Below are positions 1 to 7,772 of a stretch of DNA of 32,590 nucleotides, piece by piece; the first letter of the stretch is position 1, and every line of letters begins with the position of its first letter. The stretch is taken from NCBI GenBank assembly GCA_947482825.1, contig CANKMT010000067.1, positions 1-32,590 of the forward strand. Reading direction: 5' to 3'. The DNA is from Betaproteobacteria bacterium (GTDB taxonomy: Bacteria; Pseudomonadota; Gammaproteobacteria; Burkholderiales; SG8-39). Under the pieces are notes generated by a model. The model did no database searches and was not told the origin of the DNA. It saw only the letters and a program-made list of their open reading frames with translations. The translations under genes were made by a program, and so were the position numbers.

Positions 1-1
1 G

Positions 2-1072
2 GTGTGGATCGACAAGCTGCCCAAGCGAAGAGTCCTGTTCGCGACTCAGACGGTCAATCTGTTGCAGGCGTCCACGATGTTCACGCTGGTGGCGCTGGGA
101 AATATCGAGGTCTGGCACCTGGTGCTGGGGAACTTCGTGCGCGGCCTGACAAACTCCTTCGACAACCCTACGCGGCAGTCTTTCCTGATCGAGATGGTCG
201 AGGGCAAGGAGGACCTGCCGAACGCGATTGCGCTTCAGTCGACGATCATGAACGGCGCGCGCTTCATCGGCCCGATGATCGGCGGCGCCGTGATCGCCGC
301 CTTCGGCGTGACCTGGGGCTTCGGCCTGAACGCGGTGGCGAACCTGGCGGTGCTGGCTGCGATCGTCACGATCCGCGTCAAGGCAAGGACACCAGAACGG
401 GGCGACGAAGCCTGGATCCGGCAGTTCACCGCGGGATTCCGTTGGGCGCTGGGCTTTCTTCCGACACGGGCCGCGCTCGGCCTGCTTGCGCTTCTGAGCT
501 TTGCCTCCCAACCCTACCAGTCCCTCATGCCCTATTTTGCGAAGACCGTCTTTCACGGCGACTCGCATACGCTGGGCATGCTGCTAAGCGCCGCCGGCCT
601 GGGTGCGGTGAGCGGCATGATCTACCTCGCTTCAAGGCCCTCGGTGCGCGGCCTGTTCACGCTACTGCCCTGGGCCGCGGCGACCGCCGGAGCCGGCCTC
701 ATCGCTTTCGCCTTCTGCACGAACCTGCTCATTGCCATGCCGCTGGTCTACGTGATCGGCGCAGGGACGATGTTGAGCGCGGCATCGACCAACACGATCC
801 TGCAATCGATCGTCGAGGACCGGTTGCGCGCCCGCGTGGCCGCGATCTACATCATGGCCTTTCTGGGCATGAGTCCGCTGGGAGCTTTGGCCGCCGGCTG
901 GGTTTCGCAGTACATCGGCCCGCCGGCCACGCTTGGGATCGGTGGCGCAATGGTGCTCGCCGGCGCGATCGCCTATTGGCGCAAGCTCCCTGCGATCCGG
1001 ATCGCGATCCGTCCGATCTACGAACGGATGGGCATCCTCGCTCGCCCGGACGGGCATTCGCCTCCGGGCTGA
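2..1072 (+). CDS. MFS transporter, EntS/MFS_3-like exporter (5' partial)
   Basis: This is the C-terminal part of a major facilitator superfamily permease, an inner-membrane secondary transporter. The first visible residues (WIDKLPKRR) match the charged cytoplasmic loop between TM2 and TM3 of MFS proteins, so about 60 residues are missing upstream. The GTG at position 2 is therefore not a trustworthy start. The segment around residues 45-100 (FDNPTRQSFL, LPNAIALQS, GARFIGPMIGG) is typical of the MFS_3 group that contains the enterobactin exporter EntS. About ten hydrophobic helices follow, to the stop at 1072. The substrate cannot be read from the sequence. The gene is convergent with the FecR-domain gene, and no siderophore genes lie in the window, so a siderophore role is only a family possibility. 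Confidence 0.85.
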   Translation: MWIDKLPKRRVLFATQTVNLLQASTMFTLVALGNIEVWHLVLGNFVRGLTNSFDNPTRQSFLIEMVEGKEDLPNAIALQSTIMNGARFIGPMIGGAVIAAFGVTWGFGLNAVANLAVLAAIVTIRVKARTPERGDEAWIRQFTAGFRWALGFLPTRAALGLLALLSFASQPYQSLMPYFAKTVFHGDSHTLGMLLSAAGLGAVSGMIYLASRPSVRGLFTLLPWAAATAGAGLIAFAFCTNLLIAMPLVYVIGAGTMLSAASTNTILQSIVEDRLRARVAAIYIMAFLGMSPLGALAAGWVSQYIGPPATLGIGGAMVLAGAIAYWRKLPAIRIAIRPIYERMGILARPDGHSPPG

Positions 1073-1119
1073 AAACGAGCAGTCGGGCGCGCCTGGAGTG
1101 TTCCGGTACCGATACGAGG

Positions 1120-1137
1120 ATTGACAGGAAAGTCAAT
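1120..1137. repeat. Short inverted repeat in the MFS/FecR convergent gap
   Basis: A perfect 6-bp inverted repeat (ATTGAC, 6-nt loop, GTCAAT) lies between the stop codons of two convergent genes. No T-run follows on either strand, so it is at best a weak transcript-end hairpin. Confidence 0.3.
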
Positions 1138-1181
1138 ATCCACGCGGGGAGTTAAGATCAAATGTCCGTAAATCGGATACC

Positions 1182-1844
1182 CTAATAGCGATACGGCTGC
1201 GCCGTGCCGAAGGGCGGCCTGCGGCCGACCAGGCTTTCGAGCAGGATCAGCTCGGCATCCGTGTGATTGACCACCGGCGCGCCCATTAGCATCTGCGGCG
1301 CTCCGCTGGCCATGACGTAGCGGGGCTGGTCGTGGTGCTTCGTACTGATCGTTTCGCGTGCCGCAGGGTCGGCGCGCGAACTGACGACGACGGTGCCGTA
1401 GCAGGTGCACACGTAGGTCCGCGCCGCTTCAGCCTCGACGTAGATCGCAGTGCCGCGGATGCCGATGGTCGCCGTGGCCGATTCGATCTCCCTGCGCCGG
1501 CCGGGCGAAAACACAGACAACACCCTGCCGGTCACGATCCGCAATCCCGTGAGCAGAGGCGAGTCGCCCCTGCGCAGCAGGTCCACGCGCGATTCCGGCC
1601 GGATCATGAAGGCGTCCCGGCCGACCACGAAAACGACGTCCCCGTTCGGGCCCGTGACGACGGAGTCCCCCGCCTTCACCGGCGCGCCCTGGGATGCCGC
1701 GCGACCATTGACGGCAACTTCGCCCACTACCGTACGCACGCCGGTGGCGATTCTGTCGGCGGCCAGCAAATCCCCCAGCCACCCAAGGTTCGCTGCAAGC
1801 CCCGCACCCGCCGCGCCGGCCAGCACCTTTCTGCGCGAGGTCAC
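1182..1844 (-). CDS. FecR-domain protein with Tat-type signal
   Basis: This 220-aa exported protein has a FecR-type domain. The GTG at 1844 is chosen as start because a good Shine-Dalgarno (TGAGGT) precedes it and it begins 10 nt after the upstream stop; a longer reading would overlap that gene by over 70 bp. The N-terminus reads TSRRKVLAG followed by a hydrophobic alanine/glycine stretch, which fits a twin-arginine signal. The FecR-like beta-rich segment covers roughly residues 35-150 (GEVAVNGRAASQGAPVKAGD; then TATIGIRGTAIYVE). In other bacteria such domains are found in anti-sigma regulators and in periplasmic scaffold proteins. No sigma factor or TonB receptor is nearby, so classic Fec signalling is not supported. 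It is the third gene of the tusA transcript. Confidence 0.75.
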   Translation of the reverse strand: MTSRRKVLAGAAGAGLAANLGWLGDLLAADRIATGVRTVVGEVAVNGRAASQGAPVKAGDSVVTGPNGDVVFVVGRDAFMIRPESRVDLLRRGDSPLLTGLRIVTGRVLSVFSPGRRREIESATATIGIRGTAIYVEAEAARTYVCTCYGTVVVSSRADPAARETISTKHHDQPRYVMASGAPQMLMGAPVVNHTDAELILLESLVGRRPPFGTAQPYRY

Positions 1845-1854
1845 AGCGTGTACC

Positions 1855-2451
1855 TCACTGCTCAGCTTCGGCAGTAATCGCGGAAAGCTCGGCCTCGCTG
1901 GGCCAGCCGGTGTCGAAGCGCCAGCCATATTGCGCCTCCAGGGCCGAGCGGAAAGCGGCCAGCACCTGTCTTGCGCGTCCTTCTCGATTCAGCGCCGACA
2001 GCCAGGGATCGAATTCGAGCAGCTTGCCTCGATCGGCGTCCTCGCCCGCGCGCGGCGCCTCTCCCGGGAAGACACCGAAAATCGCTGCATTGACGTCGAT
2101 CTCGCGCGCGCTGCCTCCGCCGATTCGGCGACCATGCAGGCAAACGGCATCGCCTTCAAGGTAGGCACGGGCGCCGAACTTGCGCAGTGCCGCAACCAGC
2201 GGCGAAAGGCCCCATGACAGCCAGCGGTCCCGCCGCCCCGGTACATGGCGCGTGTGGACGAGCAGCGCGAACACATAGTCCCCTGGTTCCGCCCACAACC
2301 CGTCATCTACGCGCAGGGACGCGGTGGCACGCCCCCAGAAACAGACCGGGAGGCCCGCGCCATCCCGGGACCTGGCAAACCCGCGGCAGACGGCGAGCAC
2401 GCTCGACATGCCGCCAGGGTCGAGCCTGATCCAGCGTGCAGGCTGGTCCAC
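1855..2451 (-). CDS. Hypothetical protein, faint lipoate/biotin ligase-like resemblance
   Basis: This 198-aa protein starts with GTG only 3 nt after the tusA stop, preceded by an AAAGG ribosome site, so it is almost certainly cotranscribed with tusA. I do not recognise it firmly. The middle part (GDYVFALLV, then LVAALRKFGARAYLEGDAVCLHGRRIGGG at about residues 55-115) resembles the core of LplA/BPL-fold proteins, where a lysine normally sits in a GRKI-type motif; here that position is arginine. It may be a degenerate or non-catalytic member of that fold. Lipoate-binding proteins and their ligases take part in one sulfur-oxidation pathway (sHdr), which makes the pairing with TusA suggestive. 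This is inference, and no sHdr gene is visible here. Confidence 0.45.
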   Translation of the reverse strand: MDQPARWIRLDPGGMSSVLAVCRGFARSRDGAGLPVCFWGRATASLRVDDGLWAEPGDYVFALLVHTRHVPGRRDRWLSWGLSPLVAALRKFGARAYLEGDAVCLHGRRIGGGSAREIDVNAAIFGVFPGEAPRAGEDADRGKLLEFDPWLSALNREGRARQVLAAFRSALEAQYGWRFDTGWPSEAELSAITAEAEQ

Positions 2452-2454
2452 CCG

Positions 2455-2682
2455 CTACCTTTTCCGCAGGAAGAAGGTGAACTCCTTGCCCGCGTCCGAA
2501 TGGGCGAGAAGCTGGTGACCGGTCTGCTTGGCGAACATCTGGAAGTCCTTGACCGCGCTCGGGTCGGTGGCGTCGATCTTGAGGACCTGGCCGCTCGTGA
2601 GTTCGGAAAGCTTTTTCTTCGTGCGCAGGATGGGCAGAGGGCAGTTGAGCCCGCGGGCATCCAGTTCGGCGTCGAAATGCAT
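2455..2682 (-). CDS. tusA: TusA-family sulfurtransferase
   Basis: This is a 75-aa TusA/SirA-family protein, which carries persulfide sulfur between enzymes in the cytoplasm. The family signature RGLNCPLPIL is present near the N-terminus, with the sulfur-carrying cysteine at residue 14 in a CPLP (CPxP) motif. Length and the C-terminal pattern (GKEFTFFLRK) are normal for the family. The ATG at 2682 is chosen because the family starts just before this motif and AGGAA lies upstream; a longer 100-aa reading would run through the promoter. In sulfur oxidisers TusA feeds dsr or hdr pathways, and the nearby sat and apr genes fit that role. It leads a three-gene transcript with the ligase-like gene and the FecR-domain gene. 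Confidence 0.92.
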   Translation of the reverse strand: MHFDAELDARGLNCPLPILRTKKKLSELTSGQVLKIDATDPSAVKDFQMFAKQTGHQLLAHSDAGKEFTFFLRKR

Positions 2683-2715
2683 CCTGTTTCCTGGCTGGAA
2701 TGGCAATGGCTTGAG

Positions 2716-2744
2716 GTTATAAAGCACTATGGCGGCCTTTTCAA
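2716..2744 (-). promoter_or_regulatory. Sigma70-like promoter of the tusA operon
   Basis: On the minus strand TTGAAA (2744-2739) and TATAAC (2721-2716) are separated by exactly 17 nt; each hexamer matches consensus at five of six positions. The predicted start near 2709 gives a leader of about 27 nt before the tusA ATG. Confidence 0.7.
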
Positions 2745-2868
2745 CCATTGGGCCCACGCGCGTTTCTCAAGTGCAATACGCGTCACAATGAGAGCATCCA
2801 GCGCGGTTCACCGTCGCGGATATCGAGGAACGATCAAGCGCGCTTATCTGCTCATACGGCCAGCGGGT

Positions 2869-2897
2869 TTGCGAAAGAGGTTCGCCCTCGGGACAAT
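2869..2897 (+). promoter_or_regulatory. Possible promoter of sat
   Basis: TTGCGA (2869-2874), a 17-nt spacer and GACAAT (2892-2897) lie 35 nt before the sat start codon. Each hexamer matches consensus at four of six positions, so this is a modest candidate. Confidence 0.35.
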
Positions 2898-2931
2898 ACC
2901 CAATACTCACCCTTAAGAAGGCATCGAAACC

Positions 2932-4110
2932 GTGTCCAAACTCGTTCCGCCGCATGGAGGCGGCCCCCTGAAGCCGCTGATGCTTTCAGGCGATGCGCTG
3001 TCAGCCGAACGCGCACGCGCCCTCACGCTGCCGGCGGTCCGCGTCAGCCCGCGTGAACAGGGGGATATGATCATGCTCGGCATCGGCGGCTTTACGCCGC
3101 TCGAGGGTTTCATGACGCAGGCTGATTGGCGGGGCGTCTGCGACCGGTATCGAACGGCCGGCGGTTTGTTCTGGCCGATTCCGATCACCCTGTCCACCGA
3201 CGCCGAACGCGCCGAAACGATTGGCGTGGGCTCGGAAATCGCGCTCACGGACCCTGACAACGCCTCAGTACTGGCGACCATGAAGGTGACGGAAAAATAC
3301 GCCATCGACAAAGCCCACGAGTGCAGGTCGGTGTTCAAGACGACCGACGCAGCGCACCCGGGCGTGAAAATGGTGATGCAACAGGGCGAGGTGAATCTGG
3401 CCGGTCCAGTGAGAGTGCTCTCCGACGGCGGATTCAAGGCGAAATATGGCGCGCTGTTCATGACTCCTGCCGAAACGCGCGCCGAATTCGAGCGCCTCGG
3501 CTGGTCGCGGGTTGCGGCGTTCCAGACTCGAAATCCGATGCACCGTTCGCACGAATATCTTGCCAAGGTGGCCATCGAAGTCTGCGACGGCGTGCTGGTT
3601 CACTCGCTGCTGGGCAATCTCAAGCCTGGCGACATCCCGGCCGACGTGCGAACCCAGGCGATCGGGGCGCTGATCGAAAAATACTTCCGCCAGGACACCG
3701 TGGTGCAGGCCGGCTATCCGCTCGACATGCGCTATGCCGGACCGCGCGAGGCGCTGCTGCATGCACTGTTCCGCCAGAATTACGGTTGCTCGCACCAGAT
3801 CCTGGGCCGCGACCACGCCGGGGTGGGCAGCTACTACGGCCCGTTCGACGCCCATCGCATCTTCGACGAGATTCCGCACGATGCACTGGTGACAAGGCCG
3901 CTGAAGATGGGAATCACTTTCTGGTGCTATCTGTGCGACGGCATGGCCTCGGGGCGCACTTGTGCTCATGAGGACAAGGACCGCCTGCAGGTATCCGGCA
4001 CGCAGCTTCGCCAGTGGCTTTCCGAGAACGCAAAGGTGCCCCCGGAGTTCTCGCGCCCCGAGGTTCTCGAGATTCTGCGCGCGTATTACGCCACGCAAGC
4101 GAGGGGGTAA
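2932..4110 (+). CDS. sat: ATP sulfurylase (sulfate adenylyltransferase), dissimilatory type
   Basis: Sat interconverts sulfate plus ATP with APS plus pyrophosphate in the cytoplasm. In sulfur oxidisers it runs towards ATP, using APS made by AprBA. At 392 aa it has the length of the homomeric Sat family. The nucleotide-binding motif QTRNPMH is at residues 198-204, with the HRSH (HxxH) histidines at 204 and 207; GRDHAG follows at 292-297 and VSGTQLR lies near the C-terminus. No C-terminal APS kinase domain is present. The GTG start at 2932 is preceded by AAGAAGG about 10 nt upstream. It is a single-gene unit ending in a probable terminator and is convergent with the aprMBA cluster. Confidence 0.96.
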   Translation: MSKLVPPHGGGPLKPLMLSGDALSAERARALTLPAVRVSPREQGDMIMLGIGGFTPLEGFMTQADWRGVCDRYRTAGGLFWPIPITLSTDAERAETIGVGSEIALTDPDNASVLATMKVTEKYAIDKAHECRSVFKTTDAAHPGVKMVMQQGEVNLAGPVRVLSDGGFKAKYGALFMTPAETRAEFERLGWSRVAAFQTRNPMHRSHEYLAKVAIEVCDGVLVHSLLGNLKPGDIPADVRTQAIGALIEKYFRQDTVVQAGYPLDMRYAGPREALLHALFRQNYGCSHQILGRDHAGVGSYYGPFDAHRIFDEIPHDALVTRPLKMGITFWCYLCDGMASGRTCAHEDKDRLQVSGTQLRQWLSENAKVPPEFSRPEVLEILRAYYATQARG

Positions 4111-4116
4111 CGGGGG

Positions 4117-4154
4117 AGCCGCAGGTTCCCCTGTTCCGAGCCTACGGCTTTTTT
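4117..4154 (+). terminator. Intrinsic terminator of sat
   Basis: AGCCGCAGG (4117-4125) pairs with CCTACGGCT (4141-4149), with one mismatch and a 15-nt loop. A run of six T follows at 4149-4154. It begins 7 nt after the sat stop codon and overlaps the stop codon of the convergent small ORF. Confidence 0.65.
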
Positions 4155-4300
4155 GGCGTCTTGTATTCGGCTTCCTTGTGGAACGGTTTCCAGACGGTTT
4201 CGAAACCAACAAACCCCTTTTCGCTTGGCGCCATCTGACGCGTTGTAAAAAAACGCGTCAGGCCGTCAGGTACTTTGACAACGGGTTTTTGCTCGCTCAT
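4142..4300 (-). CDS. Small 52-aa hypothetical protein at the end of the apr gene cluster
   Basis: This short open frame was found by reading the gap between sat and the FKBP gene. It starts at an ATG (4298-4300) with a good ribosome site (AAAGGTG, 4-5 nt from the start) and runs 52 codons to TAG. The product begins MSEQKPVVKVPDGLTRFF and ends in a lysine/proline-rich tail. It is hydrophilic with no membrane segment and no cysteines. I do not recognise a family. It follows the FKBP gene by 83 nt on the same strand, so it is probably the last gene of the apr transcript. The clear ribosome site and the position favour a real gene; conservation has not been tested. Confidence 0.55.
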   Translation of the reverse strand: MSEQKPVVKVPDGLTRFFTTRQMAPSEKGFVGFETVWKPFHKEAEYKTPKKP

Positions 4301-4383
4301 GAATCACCTTTCTTCTGTGAAGTCAGCTTTCCAAGTACAAGTATCAGAGACGATGGCTGTCTGATGCCACTCTATACCAAAGC

Positions 4384-4893
4384 TCAGACCGGCCTCATTA
4401 GTGACGGGTCGATATCCGCGCCTGTAATGATCGCCGCGCCCGTTCTTGTCTCTTCATCAGTGGCGTCCCGCACGGTCAGGATTTCAAGCGTAAAGACGAC
4501 TTCCCTGCCGCAAAGCGGATTGTTGCCATCGACCGTCAGGGTCTCGTCGTCCATGTGCGTCACGAGAAAGCTGCGGGTCTGGCCGTTGTCGTTTTCCATG
4601 AGGATGGAGGTACCGATTTTCCGATACTCCTCGGGGACGTTCTCGATGCGATCGGAAAAAGCCAGCGAGTCATCTCGGGGGCCGAAGATCTGATTGCCAT
4701 CGATGGGTACTTCGATCACGTCGCCAGCCGACTTGCCTTTCAGCTGCTCGTGGACAGATGGCGCCAGAATTTCATTGTGTCCATGAACATAGCCCAACGG
4801 GAATTCGACCCGGGTGAGGACGTGCCCCGATTTCCTGTCGCTCACCTTGTAGGTCAGTTCGACAAACTTGCCGTCTTGGATGGATTCACTCAT
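4384..4893 (-). CDS. FKBP-type peptidyl-prolyl cis-trans isomerase, SlyD-like
   Basis: This 169-aa protein has SlyD-like FKBP architecture. The N-terminal FKBP half (KFVELTYKVSD; FPLGYVHGHNEILAPSVHEQLKG) is followed by an inserted IF-like flap around residues 65-120 and a closing FKBP strand (NPLCGREVVFTLEILTV). SlyD proteins are cytoplasmic folding helpers, often linked to metalloprotein maturation. The histidine/cysteine-rich metal tail of E. coli SlyD is absent. It lies 20 nt downstream of the 135-aa unknown gene in the aprMBA cluster. A role in folding or cofactor assembly of AprBA or AprM is an inference from this position only. Confidence 0.85.
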   Translation of the reverse strand: MSESIQDGKFVELTYKVSDRKSGHVLTRVEFPLGYVHGHNEILAPSVHEQLKGKSAGDVIEVPIDGNQIFGPRDDSLAFSDRIENVPEEYRKIGTSILMENDNGQTRSFLVTHMDDETLTVDGNNPLCGREVVFTLEILTVRDATDEETRTGAAIITGADIDPSLMRPV

Positions 4894-4913
4894 GTCGAAT
4901 TCGAACGAACTGC

Positions 4914-5321
4914 TCAGAAGATGGATGCGCCGAAAATCCTGACCGCTTTATCTTCATAGCCAAGGACAAGCCTGCCTAGCCACTCGCCTTGCTTCTTTGT
5001 GCTCCGCTGCCGGTAAAGAACCGTCACATGTTCCCCCCGCCGTATGATGCCGAGCGAGTCGACGTCCTCGGACAGACTTCTCGCCAGTTCACTGTTCGCG
5101 AACTGGTGACCCGCCACGACATTGTTCATGGCAAGCGCCATGGAACTGGCAAAGTTCCTGGCGAATTCCCCGTACTTCCCTTCGTTCGAAGACTTGACGA
5201 GGCTCTGCCACAGGGGTTTGGCCATGGCCAGAATCTCTTCATCGGTCTTTTCAATGATATTCGTGCGCGGCTCTTCCTGACCGGAGGGGACTGGCTTGAC
5301 GGGGCTCACAACGGACGACAT
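4914..5321 (-). CDS. Conserved-looking hypothetical protein in the apr cluster (135 aa)
   Basis: This 135-aa soluble protein sits between aprA (58-nt gap) and the FKBP gene (20-nt gap), all on the same strand. About 25 residues at the N-terminus are proline-rich and probably disordered. The rest predicts an alpha helix (TDEEILAMAKPLWQSLVK) followed by alternating helices and strands ending in a beta hairpin (HVTVLYRQRS; EWLGRLVLGYEDKAVRIFG). The pattern vaguely recalls small NTF2-like folds, but I cannot name a family. There is no signal peptide, no cysteine and no obvious cofactor motif. Its position suggests a part in AprBA maturation or electron transfer; that is inference only. Confidence 0.75.
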   Translation of the reverse strand: MSSVVSPVKPVPSGQEEPRTNIIEKTDEEILAMAKPLWQSLVKSSNEGKYGEFARNFASSMALAMNNVVAGHQFANSELARSLSEDVDSLGIIRRGEHVTVLYRQRSTKKQGEWLGRLVLGYEDKAVRIFGASIF

Positions 5322-5379
5322 GCCGGACCCTCCCGCGCCAGGCAGACACTCAGCGCGAGCTTGCGCACCGGGACTGTTG

Positions 5380-7248
5380 CTAGGCTTCGTCCGCGACCAG
5401 GTGATAACAAGGCGCTTTCTCCATGGTGTATTCGCCGTTATTCGGATCTCGACGCGAAACAGTCAGTACGTGCCAGTTTTCGTCGTCCAGCTTCATGGCA
5501 TCGCCCCGGTAGTAGTAGCCCGGCCAACGGGTCTCCTTGCGGAACAGCGTGTGATGCGTGACACACTCTGCTGCGCGATGACGGTGCATCAATTCCCATG
5601 CACGCAACAACTCGTGAATATCTTCTGCGGCCAGGCTTTGAAGGTCTTCCTCCATGATCTGGAGCTTCTTTAGGCCGATACTCAGGAGCTTCTCGTTGGT
5701 CATGTAGCTGACCGTCACTCCGCCACAATACTCGTCCATCAGCTTCTGCAGGCGGTCCAGGCCCTGCTTTGGATTGATGTAGTGCGGGTTGACGTCACCC
5801 GCCACGACTGCATTTCGGTAGATCCTGTAATGCTCCAGGGGCTTGTAGATCTCTTTCCTGCGACGGTCGATCTGCTCATCGGATACGACGATGCCCTCGG
5901 CTTTTCCATCGTCGATATATTTGCAGGCGGCTTTCGCGGCGAGACGACCTTCGGTGAACGAGCCTGACGAGAACGCGTGCGGCGTCCCGCCGACAGCGTC
6001 ACCGGCGCCGAACAGGCCTTCGATCGTCGTCATGCGGTTATAGCCCCAGAAATACTCGGGCGGTGAAATGTCCTCGGGACCCGAGCACCAGGCACCCGAA
6101 CCGGTCGCGTGCGAGCCCATGACGTAGGGCTCGGATGTGGTCAGCTCGGGATTCTCGTTCTTGGGATCCACGTCGGTTGCGGCCCACAGGACCGCCTGGC
6201 CGACGGTCATGCCGAGGAAGTTTTCCCACCCGACCTCTTCCAGATGGGGGTCCTGGAAGGCTTTCATGGTCACCATGTGAATGGGGCCACGGCCGGCATT
6301 TACCTCGCTGATCATTGCGTGGTTACGCAAACAGGTGGGGATAGGCCGATGGGTCAGGTGCGAAACTTCCGGATCGAGATATTCCTTGCCGACCATTTTC
6401 TGCAGCTCGGGGAACCACGTGGATTCAAACTCCTGGCCCAGACCGTTTTGCGTATAGGTCTTCAGGTGCAGAAAGTAGGCGCCGACCGGGCCATACCCGT
6501 CCTTGAAGCGCGCCAGAACGATGCGATTTTCCATCTGCGTCATCTTGGCGCCGGCGTTGATCATGAGGCCATAGGCAGAAGCCGACGACCAGGGCGCATA
6601 CCAGGTGCGACCCGAACCTTCGCCCACTGACCGCGGCTTGAAGATGTTCGAGGCGCCGCCCGCGCCGCAGATCACGGTCTTGGACTTGAAGACGTGGTAA
6701 TTGCCTGTGCGGACGTTGAAGCCTACGGCGCCGGCCACCCTGTTTTCCTTGCCGTCATCCATCAGCAGGTGGGTGACGCAGATGCGGTTGAAAACCTTGT
6801 CCGCCGATTTCTTGGCGGCTTCGGCCACGATGGGCTTGTAGGACTCGCCGTGAATCATGATCTGCCATCGCCCCTCACGCAGATAGCGCCCGGTTTTCGG
6901 GTCCTTCATGATGGGCAGGCCCCACTCTTCGAACTGGTGCACCGTGGAGTCGACGTGCCGGGCCATATCGAACAGCAGGTCTTCCCGCACCAACCCCATC
7001 AGGTCGGTACGCGCGTAGCGGACATGGTCCTCAGGCTTGTTTTCGCCCCAGCGGGTGCCCATATAGCAGTTGATAGCGTACAGGCCCTGGGCGACCGCAC
7101 CGGAGCGATCGATATTGGCCTTCTCGGCAATGACAATCTTCTTGTCCTGCCCCCAAAACCTGGCCTCCCATGCGGCGCCCGTGCCGCCAAGGCCTGCACC
7201 GACGACCAGAACATCGATGCCGTCTTCGACGATCGTTTCGTAAGCCAT
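5380..7248 (-). CDS. aprA: Adenylylsulfate (APS) reductase alpha subunit
   Basis: AprA is the FAD-containing catalytic subunit that interconverts APS with sulfite plus AMP; in this setting sulfite and AMP are oxidised to APS. At 622 aa it has normal length. The FAD-binding GAGLGG motif is at residues 17-22. Signatures of the fumarate-reductase-like fold follow, among them NIDRSGAVAQGLYAINCYMG, CGAGGASNIFKPRS and GLFGAGDAVGGTPHAFSSGS. The ATG overlaps the aprB stop as TGATG, indicating translational coupling. It is the largest gene of the aprM-aprB-aprA cluster, and its APS is the substrate of Sat encoded on the facing strand. Confidence 0.97.
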   Translation of the reverse strand: MAYETIVEDGIDVLVVGAGLGGTGAAWEARFWGQDKKIVIAEKANIDRSGAVAQGLYAINCYMGTRWGENKPEDHVRYARTDLMGLVREDLLFDMARHVDSTVHQFEEWGLPIMKDPKTGRYLREGRWQIMIHGESYKPIVAEAAKKSADKVFNRICVTHLLMDDGKENRVAGAVGFNVRTGNYHVFKSKTVICGAGGASNIFKPRSVGEGSGRTWYAPWSSASAYGLMINAGAKMTQMENRIVLARFKDGYGPVGAYFLHLKTYTQNGLGQEFESTWFPELQKMVGKEYLDPEVSHLTHRPIPTCLRNHAMISEVNAGRGPIHMVTMKAFQDPHLEEVGWENFLGMTVGQAVLWAATDVDPKNENPELTTSEPYVMGSHATGSGAWCSGPEDISPPEYFWGYNRMTTIEGLFGAGDAVGGTPHAFSSGSFTEGRLAAKAACKYIDDGKAEGIVVSDEQIDRRRKEIYKPLEHYRIYRNAVVAGDVNPHYINPKQGLDRLQKLMDEYCGGVTVSYMTNEKLLSIGLKKLQIMEEDLQSLAAEDIHELLRAWELMHRHRAAECVTHHTLFRKETRWPGYYYRGDAMKLDDENWHVLTVSRRDPNNGEYTMEKAPCYHLVADEA

Positions 7249-7727
7249 CAGTACACCACGCCTTTCGTCATCTTCAGACCATTGGACTCGAGCGTATGCA
7301 AGCCGCCGTCATCCATACGGAGATATTTCGGCTCGTTATACAAGAGTTGGCTGTCGCGCATTTCCTTGCCGGGCCCGGGAACATCCGCGAGCTTTGGGAT
7401 CGCCGTCCCCCAGGGCTTGGTGGTGATCGGCGACAGGAAGCTCTTTTCGGTGCCGTTACGGAACTTGATCTTCCAGGCGATCGTGCCTTTCTGCTCGTCG
7501 CGCTTGACCCGCACGCTGTGGCCCAGCGGGGCAAAGTCGGCGTATCCGCGCACATCGATCGCATCCTGCGGACAAGCCTTGACGCAGGAGTAGCACTCCC
7601 AGCACATGCTGGGCTCGATGTTGTAGGCACGGCGATACGTCTTGTCGATGTGCATGATGTCGGACGGGCAGATGTCGACGCAATGTCCGCATCCGTCGCA
7701 CCTGGTCATATGGACGAAAGTAGGCAT
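7248..7727 (-). CDS. aprB: Adenylylsulfate reductase beta subunit (2x[4Fe-4S])
   Basis: AprB is the iron-sulfur subunit that passes electrons between the AprA flavin and the membrane partner. At 159 aa it has two ferredoxin-type cluster motifs: CDGCGHCVDICP (cysteines 10, 13, 16, 20) and CWECYSCVKACP (cysteines 42, 45, 48, 52). The rest is the C-terminal tail that wraps around AprA in this family. Its stop codon overlaps the aprA start by one base (TGATG). It begins 45 nt after the aprM stop. Confidence 0.97.
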   Translation of the reverse strand: MPTFVHMTRCDGCGHCVDICPSDIMHIDKTYRRAYNIEPSMCWECYSCVKACPQDAIDVRGYADFAPLGHSVRVKRDEQKGTIAWKIKFRNGTEKSFLSPITTKPWGTAIPKLADVPGPGKEMRDSQLLYNEPKYLRMDDGGLHTLESNGLKMTKGVVY

Positions 7728-7772
7728 CAGTTCGGCTCCTTATCAATTCCAACGAAATTTGTGGGCTGCATC

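Noticed and set aside
1182-1844. FecR-domain gene as part of an iron-siderophore sigma/anti-sigma system
   Set aside because: No ECF sigma factor or TonB-dependent receptor is adjacent, and the protein has a Tat-type signal rather than the FecR anti-sigma layout.
3265-4212. 315-codon minus-strand open frame
   Set aside because: It is antisense to sat; an artefact of high GC content.
4236-4256. Inverted repeat ACGCGT around an A-rich loop
   Set aside because: It lies inside the 52-aa small ORF and has no following T-run on either strand; each arm is itself a palindrome and can occur by chance.
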